Positions 7,797 to 16,680 of a stretch of DNA of 21,979 nucleotides are shown here, one piece after another. A program made the position numbers and the translations under genes. Location: IMG/VR virus record IMGVR_UViG_3300006738_003910, positions 1 through 21,979 of that record; one strand, 5' to 3'. The notes under the pieces were generated by a model. The model saw only the letters and a program-made list of their open reading frames with translations. It was not told where the DNA came from and ran no database searches. The stretch's first letter is position 1. Each line of letters begins with the position of its first letter. This stretch comes from a virus.

Positions 7797-9362
7797 ATGG
7801 CTTCATCCCGTCCATCAAGAAGGTCAATCCGAGCTGGTACAGCTGGGAATAGAGTTGCATCAAGAGAGAGGGAAACAAGTCCCCAACCACAGAGTAGTGG
7901 TATGCACGCTGTTAACCGACGAGTCCTAAGTGTAAACCCTCAGCACACTATAGAGCCTATTGATATTGGTAAGGCTAGGGATCTTCTGGGCAAGGAATTG
8001 AGAGAAGGTGGGTACGGCTTTGACTACAAAACAGCTGCTCAGCTAAAGAAAGAAGCTCAGTCCAGTGCCCGCTCTTCATTTGGGACAGGAAATAAGTATC
8101 AAAGAGAGGTCGCATACCAGATAGGAGTTAATAAAAGAAGTCAATCTATTCGTTTCGCAGCAGAGATACAAAGTCGTCTACCAGATAAGGTTCGAGAGAT
8201 GGAAAATAAAGCCTTGGCTGATCTTCGAAAGAAAGCCACGGCCGCAGAGGAAGCAGAAAGAGTTGCGGACAGGAGAAGGAAAGAGGATATAGCAGCTGGC
8301 AAGGAAACAGAACGAGCCACTTTCGAGGGGCTAAAGCCAAACAAAAGAAGCCTTAGGGTTCAATCAGCCATTGAGAGAGATAACGCTTCATCCATATTAA
8401 ATGCGGCGGAGGCTGCAGGACGAGCTAAGATGGCCGAAAGCCCAGACGACCAAAGGCTATTTGGAGAATTTACCGTGGGGATAGAGGACGATGAGGTGCA
8501 AAGGCTACAGGACGTAGCACAGAACAGTTTCGATGAGTATTACGAGAGGCAAGAAGGATTTGTACGCGCAGAGCTTGCTATTAAGCTCAAGAACCTGAAC
8601 GAAAAGTTCAACATCTTTAGCAAAGAATCCCAATTCTTCCTTGAAAGGAATATCGGAGAGATTGATAGGGACACAGCCGAGGATCTCCTTGATATGGTAA
8701 ACAACGCTCAGGTGTCAGGGACACTTGACTCTGGATTGCTTCGGGCTGCAGCGGACAAAATCGTAGAGATGAGAGAGTTTGACGTTGAAGGAGAGGAAAT
8801 GAAAGCTGAGTTCGCTCGTCAGAAAGCAGTTCTTGCTAAAGAGACAGGAATAGCTACGGCAGAACTGACAGCTGATAAAGCTCTGGACGTACAGGCAAGA
8901 GAGAAAGAAGAGGCAGAAAGAACTAGGTTCACCGAGAATTTGCAGGAAGAAGACAACAGGAGAAAGATGGAGCAGGAAAGAGCAGCCACAGAACTCAACG
9001 AAGACTTCGAAGATCCAAATGCTGTTAGCGGGAACAGGGCGGGGCCAGCTGCAAGGTCGCAGATTAAACCAAGAGAGTTTACACCACCCAACCTCAACTT
9101 TAGCGACCAACAAAGGGCTGAGATTAGCCGATCAGGAAAGGGTTCCAGAGGGGGGTCAGTCCCAAGCAGATTTGCTGGACAGCTCAAAGCTTCCACAAAT
9201 GTTACCGGCGCAGGACGTCAGCAATCACGCACAATAACTCCAAGCCGCTCAACAGTGGCTAGGGCGAATACGAATACAGGAAGAACCGCTATTACTGCGC
9301 GGAGCTCAGGAGGATCACTTACTTCAAGAGCAGTCTTAAGAAGGACTGCTCGCGGCGGATAA
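7797..9362 (+). CDS. 521-aa charged coiled-coil protein, putative internal virion protein
   Basis: The family is not recognised. Residues 1-35 are basic and Ser/Arg-rich. Residues 60-170 and 330-405 are E/K/R/A-rich and helical, likely coiled coil (for example AEEAERVADRRRKEDIAAGK). Residues 420-521 are basic and low in hydrophobics, ending LRRTARGG. No membrane segment or enzyme motif is visible. It begins a block of three large genes joined by gaps of 2 nt each. In T7-like phages this position holds the internal core proteins (gp14, gp15, gp16) ejected ahead of DNA, so the same role is inferred from order, size and composition. The ATG at 7797 has TATCAT only 3 nt upstream and no Shine-Dalgarno at proper spacing. 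Confidence 0.6.
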   Translation: MASSRPSRRSIRAGTAGNRVASRERETSPQPQSSGMHAVNRRVLSVNPQHTIEPIDIGKARDLLGKELREGGYGFDYKTAAQLKKEAQSSARSSFGTGNKYQREVAYQIGVNKRSQSIRFAAEIQSRLPDKVREMENKALADLRKKATAAEEAERVADRRRKEDIAAGKETERATFEGLKPNKRSLRVQSAIERDNASSILNAAEAAGRAKMAESPDDQRLFGEFTVGIEDDEVQRLQDVAQNSFDEYYERQEGFVRAELAIKLKNLNEKFNIFSKESQFFLERNIGEIDRDTAEDLLDMVNNAQVSGTLDSGLLRAAADKIVEMREFDVEGEEMKAEFARQKAVLAKETGIATAELTADKALDVQAREKEEAERTRFTENLQEEDNRRKMEQERAATELNEDFEDPNAVSGNRAGPAARSQIKPREFTPPNLNFSDQQRAEISRSGKGSRGGSVPSRFAGQLKASTNVTGAGRQQSRTITPSRSTVARANTNTGRTAITARSSGGSLTSRAVLRRTARGG

Positions 9363-9364
9363 TT

Positions 9365-10456
9365 ATGGCTACAGCACAAGACTTTCTAACATCGGGAGAC
9401 AGAAATATCGGGGGCATCACCCAAGAGACCCTCGACAAATATCCAGTTGTATCGTACTTCGCATCAAGGAAAGCTGCTCAAGAATCGGGGCAAGACCCTA
9501 ATGACCCAGCCACACTAAGAGGTATCTCCCAAAGCCAAGGTCACGCCAAACGGATGAAGCAGGTGGCTACAGTGGGAGACAGGAGAACCATTGAAAGGAT
9601 CGCTGGCATAAAAGACTTCGGACTTGCTGGGCCAGATGCCCCTACAGCTGAACTAGAAAGAACTGGAAACGCCGCACAATTCAACGCATCCAACATGCTT
9701 ATAAGGGGAAGGCAAGCCACATTCAGGCAACAGATAGACGCTCAAAACAGGCTTGATGAAATGGCTGGAATGGAAGCCGACTTACGAAGGAAGTCTAATG
9801 TGATGAGAAGGAAGGCTCAGGAGGAAATAGACTCACAGGTTGCCAATACACAGAACCAGATGTTTGTGTCAAGGACAACACTAATGAGCCAAATAACGCA
9901 CCTCTCACCTGTACAGCAGAATAGGATTCTATCGTCACAAAGAGGATTCTTCCAGAACAGGATCAATAACCTTGAGTCAATCCGAAAGGCTCGTCTTAGC
10001 GCAATAGACGACCAAATAGATAGCGATGAGGCACAGCTACAGAAAGAGACGGATATGGCCAACAACAGAAAAGAGTTCCTAGAGAAACAGATAGAGTTCC
10101 TTGAGGACACAGCGGGAGACCTAGATTCTGCAGCACAAGCAAGACTAGATCTTGCCAAATTAAACAAGAAGGGTGCAGGTAGTAAAAGCACGCCCGAAGA
10201 AGACGTTATTTTCCATGACATACTTAACAAATCAGTAAAGTCAAAACAAGACGCCAACCTCCTAACCGGCGAGTCTAAAAGCACGGCTCCTACAACAGCA
10301 GAAATCGCAGAAGCCAAAAGGCAAGCTAAGGATGTTGTCGAAAGGAGGAGGAGGGGAATAGACAGTGTCCCGAAAGATGCAGACCCCTCTGTAAGAGGAG
10401 CTATAACCGCTGCATCAATAGGGATAGCTCCCGTAGGAATAGGTATAACCAAATAA
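9365..10456 (+). CDS. 363-aa coiled-coil protein, putative internal virion protein
   Basis: Not recognised by family. Mostly helical and charged from residue 70 to 310 (RQQIDAQNRLDEMAGMEADL, later FLEKQIEFLEDTAGDLDSAA). A Ser/Thr/Lys linker follows, with an RRRRG patch near residue 330. The C-terminus is hydrophobic and Gly/Ala/Ile-rich (GAITAASIGIAPVGIG) and could insert in a membrane. It starts 2 nt after the previous stop, with GGCGG about 8 nt before the ATG, the nearest thing to a Shine-Dalgarno in this block. It ends 2 nt before the 1670-aa gene, so the three are almost certainly co-transcribed. An ejection or core protein is inferred; no catalytic motif is seen. Confidence 0.6.
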   Translation: MATAQDFLTSGDRNIGGITQETLDKYPVVSYFASRKAAQESGQDPNDPATLRGISQSQGHAKRMKQVATVGDRRTIERIAGIKDFGLAGPDAPTAELERTGNAAQFNASNMLIRGRQATFRQQIDAQNRLDEMAGMEADLRRKSNVMRRKAQEEIDSQVANTQNQMFVSRTTLMSQITHLSPVQQNRILSSQRGFFQNRINNLESIRKARLSAIDDQIDSDEAQLQKETDMANNRKEFLEKQIEFLEDTAGDLDSAAQARLDLAKLNKKGAGSKSTPEEDVIFHDILNKSVKSKQDANLLTGESKSTAPTTAEIAEAKRQAKDVVERRRRGIDSVPKDADPSVRGAITAASIGIAPVGIGITK

Positions 10457-10458
10457 CA

Positions 10459-13400
10459 ATGGCAATCTCATTATTTCCGAAAAGGCCAAAGACCAAGGAC
10501 CTTCGGGGACCAGCCTTCCCTGAAAGAAATTTATCCCTAGAAGACGTTCAGGCATCAGTAAGTGGTAAGACCACAAAACCCGACGTAGGGCAATCTATGG
10601 GCGCAAACACCTTCCAGCAAGGTGCTGAACTCATGGGTGGCAGGAAGCCGCTGGGACCAGAGAAGCCAATGTTTGTCGCGGATGTTCATGATGTGGGAGA
10701 ATTGGAAAAATCTGGTGAAGAGGCGCAAAAGGACATGATAATAGATCCGACAGAAGTTTTCGACCAACATAGAAGAAGGCTGGAGGAAGAAGCTGAAAAG
10801 TGGGGCGTAGTCACGCCACAGATGAGCGATTACGTCAAACAGATCAATAGGGAAAAGGAAGAGAAATTCATATCGGAGCGCGAAAAACGGGGAGACTTCT
10901 TCGCAAGTGACATGACTGTGGGATTTGCTCCCAGAACATTTTTCATTCCACCAGACGTAACACCAGAAGCATTAAGCATAGCGATCGTTGAGGAGCGTCT
11001 CGATGAGATCAACCGAAAGTACCTCAGCAAGCTCCCTGAAGGCACGCCTGTAGGCATGTTGGGAAAGAGACTAGACCCAGAAGCCACAGGTAGGCGCTTG
11101 CTTAGTGCTATTCCATTTATGCCAGATATTCTAAAAAGAGTTGAAGACCCTAAAGAGAGGGTTATACAAGAGTCCATAGAAAGAGTGACCCCAAGACCCA
11201 TAGCCTTCAAAGCTGCAACAGTCATTCTCGATGTTGCAAGGATTGTAGGAGAATTCAAACTTGTCACAGCCGCTCTTAAACTCCCTATAGGGCCACTAGC
11301 AACGACTGCGAGAGGAAGGGCAATGATTGATCTATCAAAGGAGTATATGAAGAATCACCCTTACACATCAGGTCTTATAGGATCAGAGATAGTATTCAAT
11401 GCCCACGAAGCATCTGGGCAAATAGCTCGCGGAAAATTGGAACCAGAGGGATTCGCTATGGCTACAGCTGAGGCGCTCATATTTCACTCAGGATATGAGT
11501 TCGTGTACAAGCCAGTAGACAGGGGTGTGCAGAAGTTCTTTACGGTTAGACAAAATATAGAGTCAAGAAGCATCACTGCTTCCCGAGGAGAAATCAGTGA
11601 TGTTTTTGCGAATCGTGGGCCAACTGCAAATCCTAAAAGGTTCAATGAGATTTCAAAAGCTGTATATCAAAACTCCGATGATATAGGTAGAAAGCTAATG
11701 AAAGGAAGAGGGAAGCCCATAAAGCTTCACTACACCGTAGAGGTCCCGGGAGGCGGAACCTCCCCCGCAGGAGCCCTTCTAAAGAAAGCTAGGAAGGGTC
11801 TAAAGCAATTCACAGAACAGGTATTCGTACCATCAGGAAAAAGCAACGTCAGTCAGATCCGCGTGTCTGGTGGCAAGAAGGCACGTACCATGCGCTATAT
11901 ACTGACTAATGGAGAACAGGTGAAGGTAGTTTCCAACGGAAAGAAGTTGTCTGTATATGCTACACCGGGAATAGACAAGCCTTCATTAGAAGGGTTTTAC
12001 AAGAGCATATCAACAGAATTTAACGTTGGAGGATCTGATATACGCGCATTGCCTCCAGAGAGGAACGTAGAATATGTTCCAGAGTCTGCCGAGCTAAAGT
12101 TCGTTGTAGATGTATCTATTGATCCAATCGTCTCCGAATTCAGGAAAGACCTAGAAAGCAAGACCGAGCTACAAGAGAAAGCTGCACTTGAGCCATCGGA
12201 CGCCAAGAAGCGCTCATCGGAATTCCTAGCAAGAAGTCGAGAGGTACAAAACATCGAAAAAGAACTACAAGAGGCCGAGGCAAAGCTCGATCTCCAGAGA
12301 GCTACGTTCACAGGTCTAAGCACCGGCCCTACGGGGGAGAGTATTGACCTTCAACCTCTTACAAACAAGCGGACTGGGGAGCTTGCTGAGGTATCAGGAG
12401 AAAGAGGAGGACCGATATTTGCTCAACAAGGAGACGACATATCAAAATCTCTTGGGTTTGAAAGCTCTGAGGATCTAAGGTCACTGCAGCCCGAGATACA
12501 GAAGAATAGAGAGATTCTTAAGGGCATGGAGCAGGATGTAGCTGAGATAAAAGGAAGGCTAAGAGAGGCTAAGAAGATCAGAAATCAAGCCAAGACTGCC
12601 ATAAAGGATGCCCAAAGATCTGTTCCAGCTACAGAGAAGAAAGCAAAGAAAGACCTTATACCAAAAGGACCATCAAGAGCCGAATTAAAGGCTGACCTCA
12701 TTGAAGCCGAGTCCCTACCGCCCAGCGAAGCGAGGGATGCAGCTGTAGCGCAGATAAAGGAAGCCATTGCTGCATCGGGCACACCTTTGGAGGTTGCAAG
12801 GAGAGGTGAGACAGCCGCACACAAGAAGATGCGCAATCTGCAGAAATCTAACAAAGCTCTTACGAAAGAGCTACACAATCTTACGAACCGACAAACAGCT
12901 AAGAAGCTGGATAAGACCATAAGAACAGCAAAACTACCCGAGAAGGTTCGCAAAGAGCTTGAACCTCTACGGAAATCCCTTGCGAAGCCCGGGTCTAAGA
13001 TCAGGGGAATAACTGAATTGGCGAACTTAATAAGTCGTCAGCCAGAGAACCATGTATCACATCAGGTATTAGATTTTGTCCGGTCACTAAACGGGAAAAG
13101 GATGTCTTCACTTACGGCAAAAGACTTGGCACTTATCGACGACCTACTTAGCTCATTTGTCAAATCAGAGCATCTGGCGAATAAAATCATAATACGAGGG
13201 GAGAAGAAGAATATAGATGATGTGGTCAAAGAAGCACTGGCGAATGTAAACCTGCGGCATGAATCAAAGAACAACGCGCTAACAGGACTAGACTCCATGC
13301 AAAAGGAGAGTGACGGTACAAGGGTGGGGAACCTCGCGACCATAGAGTCGTACAACATGGAGCTTAAGGCGGAAATCCTAGACGGTAAGCTTAGCGGAAT

Positions 13401-15471
13401 TATTAAGGACGTTATGTACAATGAGGTAAATGCAGGTGTCGACAAGCAGTTTAGGTTTGAGCACCAAGCCGAAGACTTCTTCAAGGACAAGCTAGAAGGC
13501 ATTGACATAAGTGGCTGGAGCCATTCCTTTAACAAGAAGGCAAAGAATGTACACAAGGTCACTATCAAGATAAGCGGGAACAGAACACTCTCTATGAGCA
13601 AAGGAGAAAGGGTAGCCCTATTCCTCCACACCCTAAACGAAGACAACCTACGTCACTTGGTAGAAGGTGGGATCTCATTCGAAAGAACACCATCAAAGAT
13701 AATAGAGCTTAACAACAATGACATATTGGTGATACAAGGAATCTTGACCGATGATGAAATGACTGTTGCAGCTGCAATCAATGAATACTTCAACGCTGTA
13801 CAAAAGCCCGCGCTCAACGCAGAATCCCGACCATTGATGGGACATGACGTTGCCCGAGAGCCTGACTACTTCAAAATAAGAACCAACTTCCTCGACAAGT
13901 TCAACAGCGACATTCTCCGTCAAAACATCATTAATCAAACACTTGAAGGTCAAGGGATGTTCGAAGAACGTGTACAAGCCGATAACGCCATTATCCTAGA
14001 AGACGTGTTCACCGCAACATACAAGAGCATAAAGAGGTCTGGAGCATTTATAGGGCTCGCATCTCCCGTAAGAAACATGAGGCTACTACTCCAGAACGAT
14101 GAGTTCTTGATCGGGATGAGGAACGCTGGGAAGAACGCCTACGTCAAAGACATGAAAGAATATGTGGACAGGATAGAGGGCGACCCGATTAAATTTGACA
14201 ATATCAGCAGCTTAACGATCGAGGCTATCAACAAGCTCGATGTGGGTATCCTTGGTCTCAACCCGTTTGTCATGGCGAACCAGCCAATATCTCTGCTCGC
14301 AGCGGGCACAGAGATGAGTATGGCAGATTTGTCAAAGGGTATTGCCGAGAAGGACGTCGACATTGAGAAATATACAATCCAAGTCGGCAAAACTAGAGCC
14401 AAAATGCACAAGTGGTCGCCCCAAATAAGAGACAGGCTTGACGGGAACGTCTCAAGAGAAATGGGAGAGGTCGCGCACGTTGGAGCTCCTATGAGGTTCT
14501 GGACAGGGAAAACTGTTGTTAGTCAGAAGTTCATGGCGGGTGTAACAAAATTCGATACAGAGGCTATTGGGGGTATTTGGGAGGGGATTGAGATCGAGAC
14601 AAAGAGATTGCATCCAGACCTTAAGGGCGACGACTTCTATAGGCATGTAGCTGAACGACACTGGGAGGTGGTACGGAAGACGCAGCCCACATTCCACATC
14701 AAAGACCGATCAACAATCGGGATGAGAAGGGGCACGCTTACAAGGCTTCTCACGAAGTACTCATCACAAAGGAACAAGAACTACATTATCCTAAGAAGGA
14801 GTGGAGAGAAGTACAACCGAAGTGGGAAAACAGCTAAAGACAAAGCTATCTTCGCCAAGACGATCGCCATTGTCACACTACTCACTCCCATGATGCTGAT
14901 GGCTAACCGCGAACTAAGAGGGAAGCTTTATGGCAGGAAGGAGAAGAGAACGATGTTTGGTAGAGCCTTAGACATCATTGAGGTCAACCTCGGAAACATA
15001 TACGTTCTTGGTGCTGCGGTGGCATCGCTAAGAAGCAAAGTGGAGAAGGGGCCGTTCGCGGGATACGAAATAAACACAACTCTACTTGGAGTTGTAAACG
15101 AGCTTATAAGCGACATTGCTACACTCATACGCGCGGGTATACAGAAGTCCACAGGAGAGACTTACCAGAAGGGAGAACACAAGAACGAGGAGAAGTGGAA
15201 AGTATCAGCGAAGAAGGGTCTCATAGAAACCACGGAAGACATAGCGAAAATAAGGGGGATACCCCTGCACTCGATAAGGAAGCTGACCGAATCAGGATTT
15301 AAGAAGATCCAAGAGGGGAACATATCAGAAGAAAGGAAAGATCTTCTCAAAAGAAAGAAAGCCCTTGAGGAAAAAAATTCTGACAAAAAGAAACTACTTC
15401 TCAAGAAGAGGAAGAAGCTACTTAAAGAGCAAAAAGCAAGAAAGAAAGCCCTTCTCAAAGAACGACAATGA
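10459..15471 (+). CDS. 1670-aa giant virion protein, putative ejected internal protein
   Basis: The largest gene in the window. Residues 1-200 are polar. Residues 244-352 hold several amphipathic or hydrophobic helices (FKAATVILDVARIVGEF, MATAEALIFHSGYEFVY). Residues 555-835 are long charged coiled coil. Near residues 1044-1086 is MSKGERVALFLHTLNEDNLR followed by HLVEGGI, a pattern I associate with the C-terminal parts of giant phage 'polyvalent' or T7 gp16-type proteins. Residues 1458-1486 are a strong hydrophobic segment (IAIVTLLTPMMLMA). Residues 1623-1669 are a Lys/Arg tail of repeating KK(A/L)L units. I see no lysozyme, protease or polymerase motif. The role, probably trans-envelope DNA ejection, is inferred from size and position. 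It overlaps the next gene by 4 nt (ATGA). Confidence 0.65.
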   Translation: MAISLFPKRPKTKDLRGPAFPERNLSLEDVQASVSGKTTKPDVGQSMGANTFQQGAELMGGRKPLGPEKPMFVADVHDVGELEKSGEEAQKDMIIDPTEVFDQHRRRLEEEAEKWGVVTPQMSDYVKQINREKEEKFISEREKRGDFFASDMTVGFAPRTFFIPPDVTPEALSIAIVEERLDEINRKYLSKLPEGTPVGMLGKRLDPEATGRRLLSAIPFMPDILKRVEDPKERVIQESIERVTPRPIAFKAATVILDVARIVGEFKLVTAALKLPIGPLATTARGRAMIDLSKEYMKNHPYTSGLIGSEIVFNAHEASGQIARGKLEPEGFAMATAEALIFHSGYEFVYKPVDRGVQKFFTVRQNIESRSITASRGEISDVFANRGPTANPKRFNEISKAVYQNSDDIGRKLMKGRGKPIKLHYTVEVPGGGTSPAGALLKKARKGLKQFTEQVFVPSGKSNVSQIRVSGGKKARTMRYILTNGEQVKVVSNGKKLSVYATPGIDKPSLEGFYKSISTEFNVGGSDIRALPPERNVEYVPESAELKFVVDVSIDPIVSEFRKDLESKTELQEKAALEPSDAKKRSSEFLARSREVQNIEKELQEAEAKLDLQRATFTGLSTGPTGESIDLQPLTNKRTGELAEVSGERGGPIFAQQGDDISKSLGFESSEDLRSLQPEIQKNREILKGMEQDVAEIKGRLREAKKIRNQAKTAIKDAQRSVPATEKKAKKDLIPKGPSRAELKADLIEAESLPPSEARDAAVAQIKEAIAASGTPLEVARRGETAAHKKMRNLQKSNKALTKELHNLTNRQTAKKLDKTIRTAKLPEKVRKELEPLRKSLAKPGSKIRGITELANLISRQPENHVSHQVLDFVRSLNGKRMSSLTAKDLALIDDLLSSFVKSEHLANKIIIRGEKKNIDDVVKEALANVNLRHESKNNALTGLDSMQKESDGTRVGNLATIESYNMELKAEILDGKLSGIIKDVMYNEVNAGVDKQFRFEHQAEDFFKDKLEGIDISGWSHSFNKKAKNVHKVTIKISGNRTLSMSKGERVALFLHTLNEDNLRHLVEGGISFERTPSKIIELNNNDILVIQGILTDDEMTVAAAINEYFNAVQKPALNAESRPLMGHDVAREPDYFKIRTNFLDKFNSDILRQNIINQTLEGQGMFEERVQADNAIILEDVFTATYKSIKRSGAFIGLASPVRNMRLLLQNDEFLIGMRNAGKNAYVKDMKEYVDRIEGDPIKFDNISSLTIEAINKLDVGILGLNPFVMANQPISLLAAGTEMSMADLSKGIAEKDVDIEKYTIQVGKTRAKMHKWSPQIRDRLDGNVSREMGEVAHVGAPMRFWTGKTVVSQKFMAGVTKFDTEAIGGIWEGIEIETKRLHPDLKGDDFYRHVAERHWEVVRKTQPTFHIKDRSTIGMRRGTLTRLLTKYSSQRNKNYIILRRSGEKYNRSGKTAKDKAIFAKTIAIVTLLTPMMLMANRELRGKLYGRKEKRTMFGRALDIIEVNLGNIYVLGAAVASLRSKVEKGPFAGYEINTTLLGVVNELISDIATLIRAGIQKSTGETYQKGEHKNEEKWKVSAKKGLIETTEDIAKIRGIPLHSIRKLTESGFKKIQEGNISEERKDLLKRKKALEEKNSDKKKLLLKKRKKLLKEQKARKKALLKERQ

Positions 15472-15641
15472 ACGACTGGAAATTCACCCCTGACGAGGAT
15501 GGCCATCTACGAATCTACTGGATGAAGATGATTCTCTATCCCGAGAAGTCGGACAGAAGCCCTACGAAAATCCATGTCACACACGAAGAAGAACTCCAAG
15601 AGGCTATTGAAGAGGTTGTCAGATTATTGTACGACGACTAG
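15468..15641 (+). CDS. 57-aa acidic hypothetical protein
   Basis: Starts at the ATG of an ATGA overlap with the 1670-aa gene, so it is probably translated by coupling. The sequence begins MNDWKFTPDEDGHLRIYWMK and ends in an acidic helix (EEELQEAIEEVVRLLYDD). It is soluble, with no known motif. Its residues 3-12 (DWKFTPDEDG) match the end of the partial protein at 2-205 (DWTFTPDDDG), also at DNA level. Its TAG stop interlocks with the stop of the convergent minus-strand ORF at 15638. It closes the plus-strand virion operon. Confidence 0.7.
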   Translation: MNDWKFTPDEDGHLRIYWMKMILYPEKSDRSPTKIHVTHEEELQEAIEEVVRLLYDD

Positions 15642-15814
15642 CCTGTTAGCTTAGGCGGGAGACGACGCCTCTTGCTTCTTAACCTACCAATACCGCGCTT
15701 CGTAGAACGCAGTCTGCTCTTTGCGCCCGAAAGAGTTTTAATATTGCGTATCTCTACTCGGCCTACGCTTTGCTGTGGGGCGAGCTCTCCTCTTTTTGTG
15801 TATCTTTCTATCAT
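15638..15814 (-). CDS. 58-aa basic ORF overlapping the end of the histone-like gene
   Basis: Reads MIERYTKRGELAPQQ and then an Arg/Lys-rich remainder ending RRRLPPKLTG. It overlaps the 3' end of the minus-strand basic gene by 77 nt in another frame. It stops exactly against the convergent plus-strand gene, the two stops sharing 3 nt. Without it the stretch 15642-15737 would be empty. It is either a separate small cationic protein or a +1-frameshift extension of the gene upstream. An ATG at 15850 would add 12 hydrophobic residues and is less likely. Expression is unproven. Confidence 0.4.
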   Translation of the reverse strand: MIERYTKRGELAPQQSVGRVEIRNIKTLSGAKSRLRSTKRGIGRLRSKRRRLPPKLTG

Positions 15815-16292
15815 CTCTTCGACTTGAACGCCGCCTAGAAGGAGAAGCACTTATGGCTGGCCTAGATCTTAATGCACGCTTTCTGCTGGCTGCCCTCATT
15901 TTCCTTACGGTCTTTGCTGCTTTTGTAGCCTTTCTCCCTTGTGACTTAGCTTTCCTGTTGGCTGCCATCGCCCTAGCCTTTGCGCTCACACCTACGCTTA
16001 CCCTTGCTTTTGTTTTCTGCACAGCTTCCTTCGATTTGAAATGCCTGACGTTCTGTGTCAAGAACCTAGATTTATCTTTCGCCATTGTCTTTGGTAAATT
16101 CCTAAGCCAATCTGCATGCTCTCTCTTTCGCTTCCGCTCAGCCGCATCCGCATCAGCTCTCTTCTTCCTAATAACTCCAACCTTCTTCGCTGCCTTAGTT
16201 GCCTTTTTTCCCTGACTCTTAGCCCTCCTATTAGCCACATGCTTTCTAGCATTTGCACGAACGCCTGTCGTATAACCTACACCTTTTGGCAT
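15738..16292 (-). CDS. Histone H1/protamine-like basic protein with internal duplication
   Basis: 184 aa from MPKGVGYTTG; the ATG at 16331 lies upstream of the predicted -10 box, so 16292 is preferred. The protein is dominated by Lys, Arg and Ala. Two related units occur: residues 12-38, with ANRRAKSQGKKATKAAKKV, and residues 104-130, with ANRKAKSQGRKATKAAKTV. A mixed region with the only aromatic/hydrophobic core (DWLRNLPKTMAKDKSRFLTQ) separates them. Residues 131-183 are Arg/Ser-rich and protamine-like. No known domain is visible. DNA condensation in the capsid, or binding host or viral DNA, is inferred from composition. TATAAT lies 6 nt before the ATG, so the mRNA may be leaderless. The antisense hydrophobic plus frame (15775-16215) is an artefact of Lys/Ala codons. 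Confidence 0.7.
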   Translation of the reverse strand: MPKGVGYTTGVRANARKHVANRRAKSQGKKATKAAKKVGVIRKKRADADAAERKRKREHADWLRNLPKTMAKDKSRFLTQNVRHFKSKEAVQKTKARVSVGVSAKARAMAANRKAKSQGRKATKAAKTVRKMRAASRKRALRSRPAISASPSRRRSSRRDDRKIHKKRRARPTAKRRPSRDTQY

Positions 16293-16298
16293 ATCGCT

Positions 16299-16326
16299 AT
16301 TATACCTTGGCAGGAGTATAATACAA
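16299..16326 (-). promoter_or_regulatory. Minus-strand promoter of the histone-like gene
   Basis: Reading minus, TTGTAT (16326-16321), a 16-nt spacer, then TATAAT (16304-16299). The start codon at 16292 follows after 6 nt, about where transcription would begin. It overlaps the divergent plus-strand -10 box. Confidence 0.5.
16317..16322 (+). promoter_or_regulatory. Plus-strand -10 box of the 116-aa gene
   Basis: A perfect TATAAT lies 7 nt before ATG 16330. No good -35 is seen at 16-18 nt upstream. The position implies a leaderless or nearly leaderless mRNA. CAGGAG at 16311-16316 is a possible but distant ribosome site (13 nt from the ATG). Confidence 0.4.
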
Positions 16327-16329
16327 TCC

Positions 16330-16680
16330 ATGGCTATGCAGCCTGAAGATGTGGAAAGGCTAAGAGAACAGCATCAGGATACGAAAGTACCACCGCACGC
16401 GGGCTTGGAGTTAGCGCAGTTGTTAGCCCAAATACCCGAAGGCGACGTTGAGCTTCTTACTGAAATCGCAACGACATACGCGCGGCAATACAGAGTGGTC
16501 TTTGGTACTGAACTACACAAAATACTCCTAAACGAAATCAACAGGCATGAGAAGGATAGATTCGATATTAGGCAGACTTACTTCCACGCACTTTTTTTCG
16601 CGTGCATAGACGATGGAAAAACGGTCTACCCTACAAACTTTACCAAGATGCTCAATGACGAGGATGGAGAGCCCCTGTAA
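16330..16680 (+). CDS. 116-aa hypothetical protein
   Basis: Not recognised. Soluble, mixed alpha composition: an acidic N-terminus (MAMQPEDVERLREQHQD), a helical middle (DVELLTEIATTYARQYRVVF, then LHKILLNEINRHEKDRF) and an acidic end (NDEDGEPL). An alternative start is ATG 16336. I prefer 16330 because it sits 7 nt after TATAAT. Its end overlaps the next microgene by 17 nt. It is divergent from the histone-like gene, sharing a compact two-way promoter, and is the first of a plus-strand run leading to replication functions. Confidence 0.65.
   Translation: MAMQPEDVERLREQHQDTKVPPHAGLELAQLLAQIPEGDVELLTEIATTYARQYRVVFGTELHKILLNEINRHEKDRFDIRQTYFHALFFACIDDGKTVYPTNFTKMLNDEDGEPL

Noticed and set aside
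9817-10452. 211-aa minus-strand ORF
   Set aside because: Antisense to the 363-aa coiled-coil gene, Ser/Leu-rich shadow composition and no promoter.
15775-16215. 146-aa very hydrophobic plus-strand ORF
   Set aside because: It is antisense to the Lys/Ala-rich gene; Lys and Ala codons read backwards give Leu, Phe and Ala. The minus frame has internal protein repeats and a well-placed -10 box.
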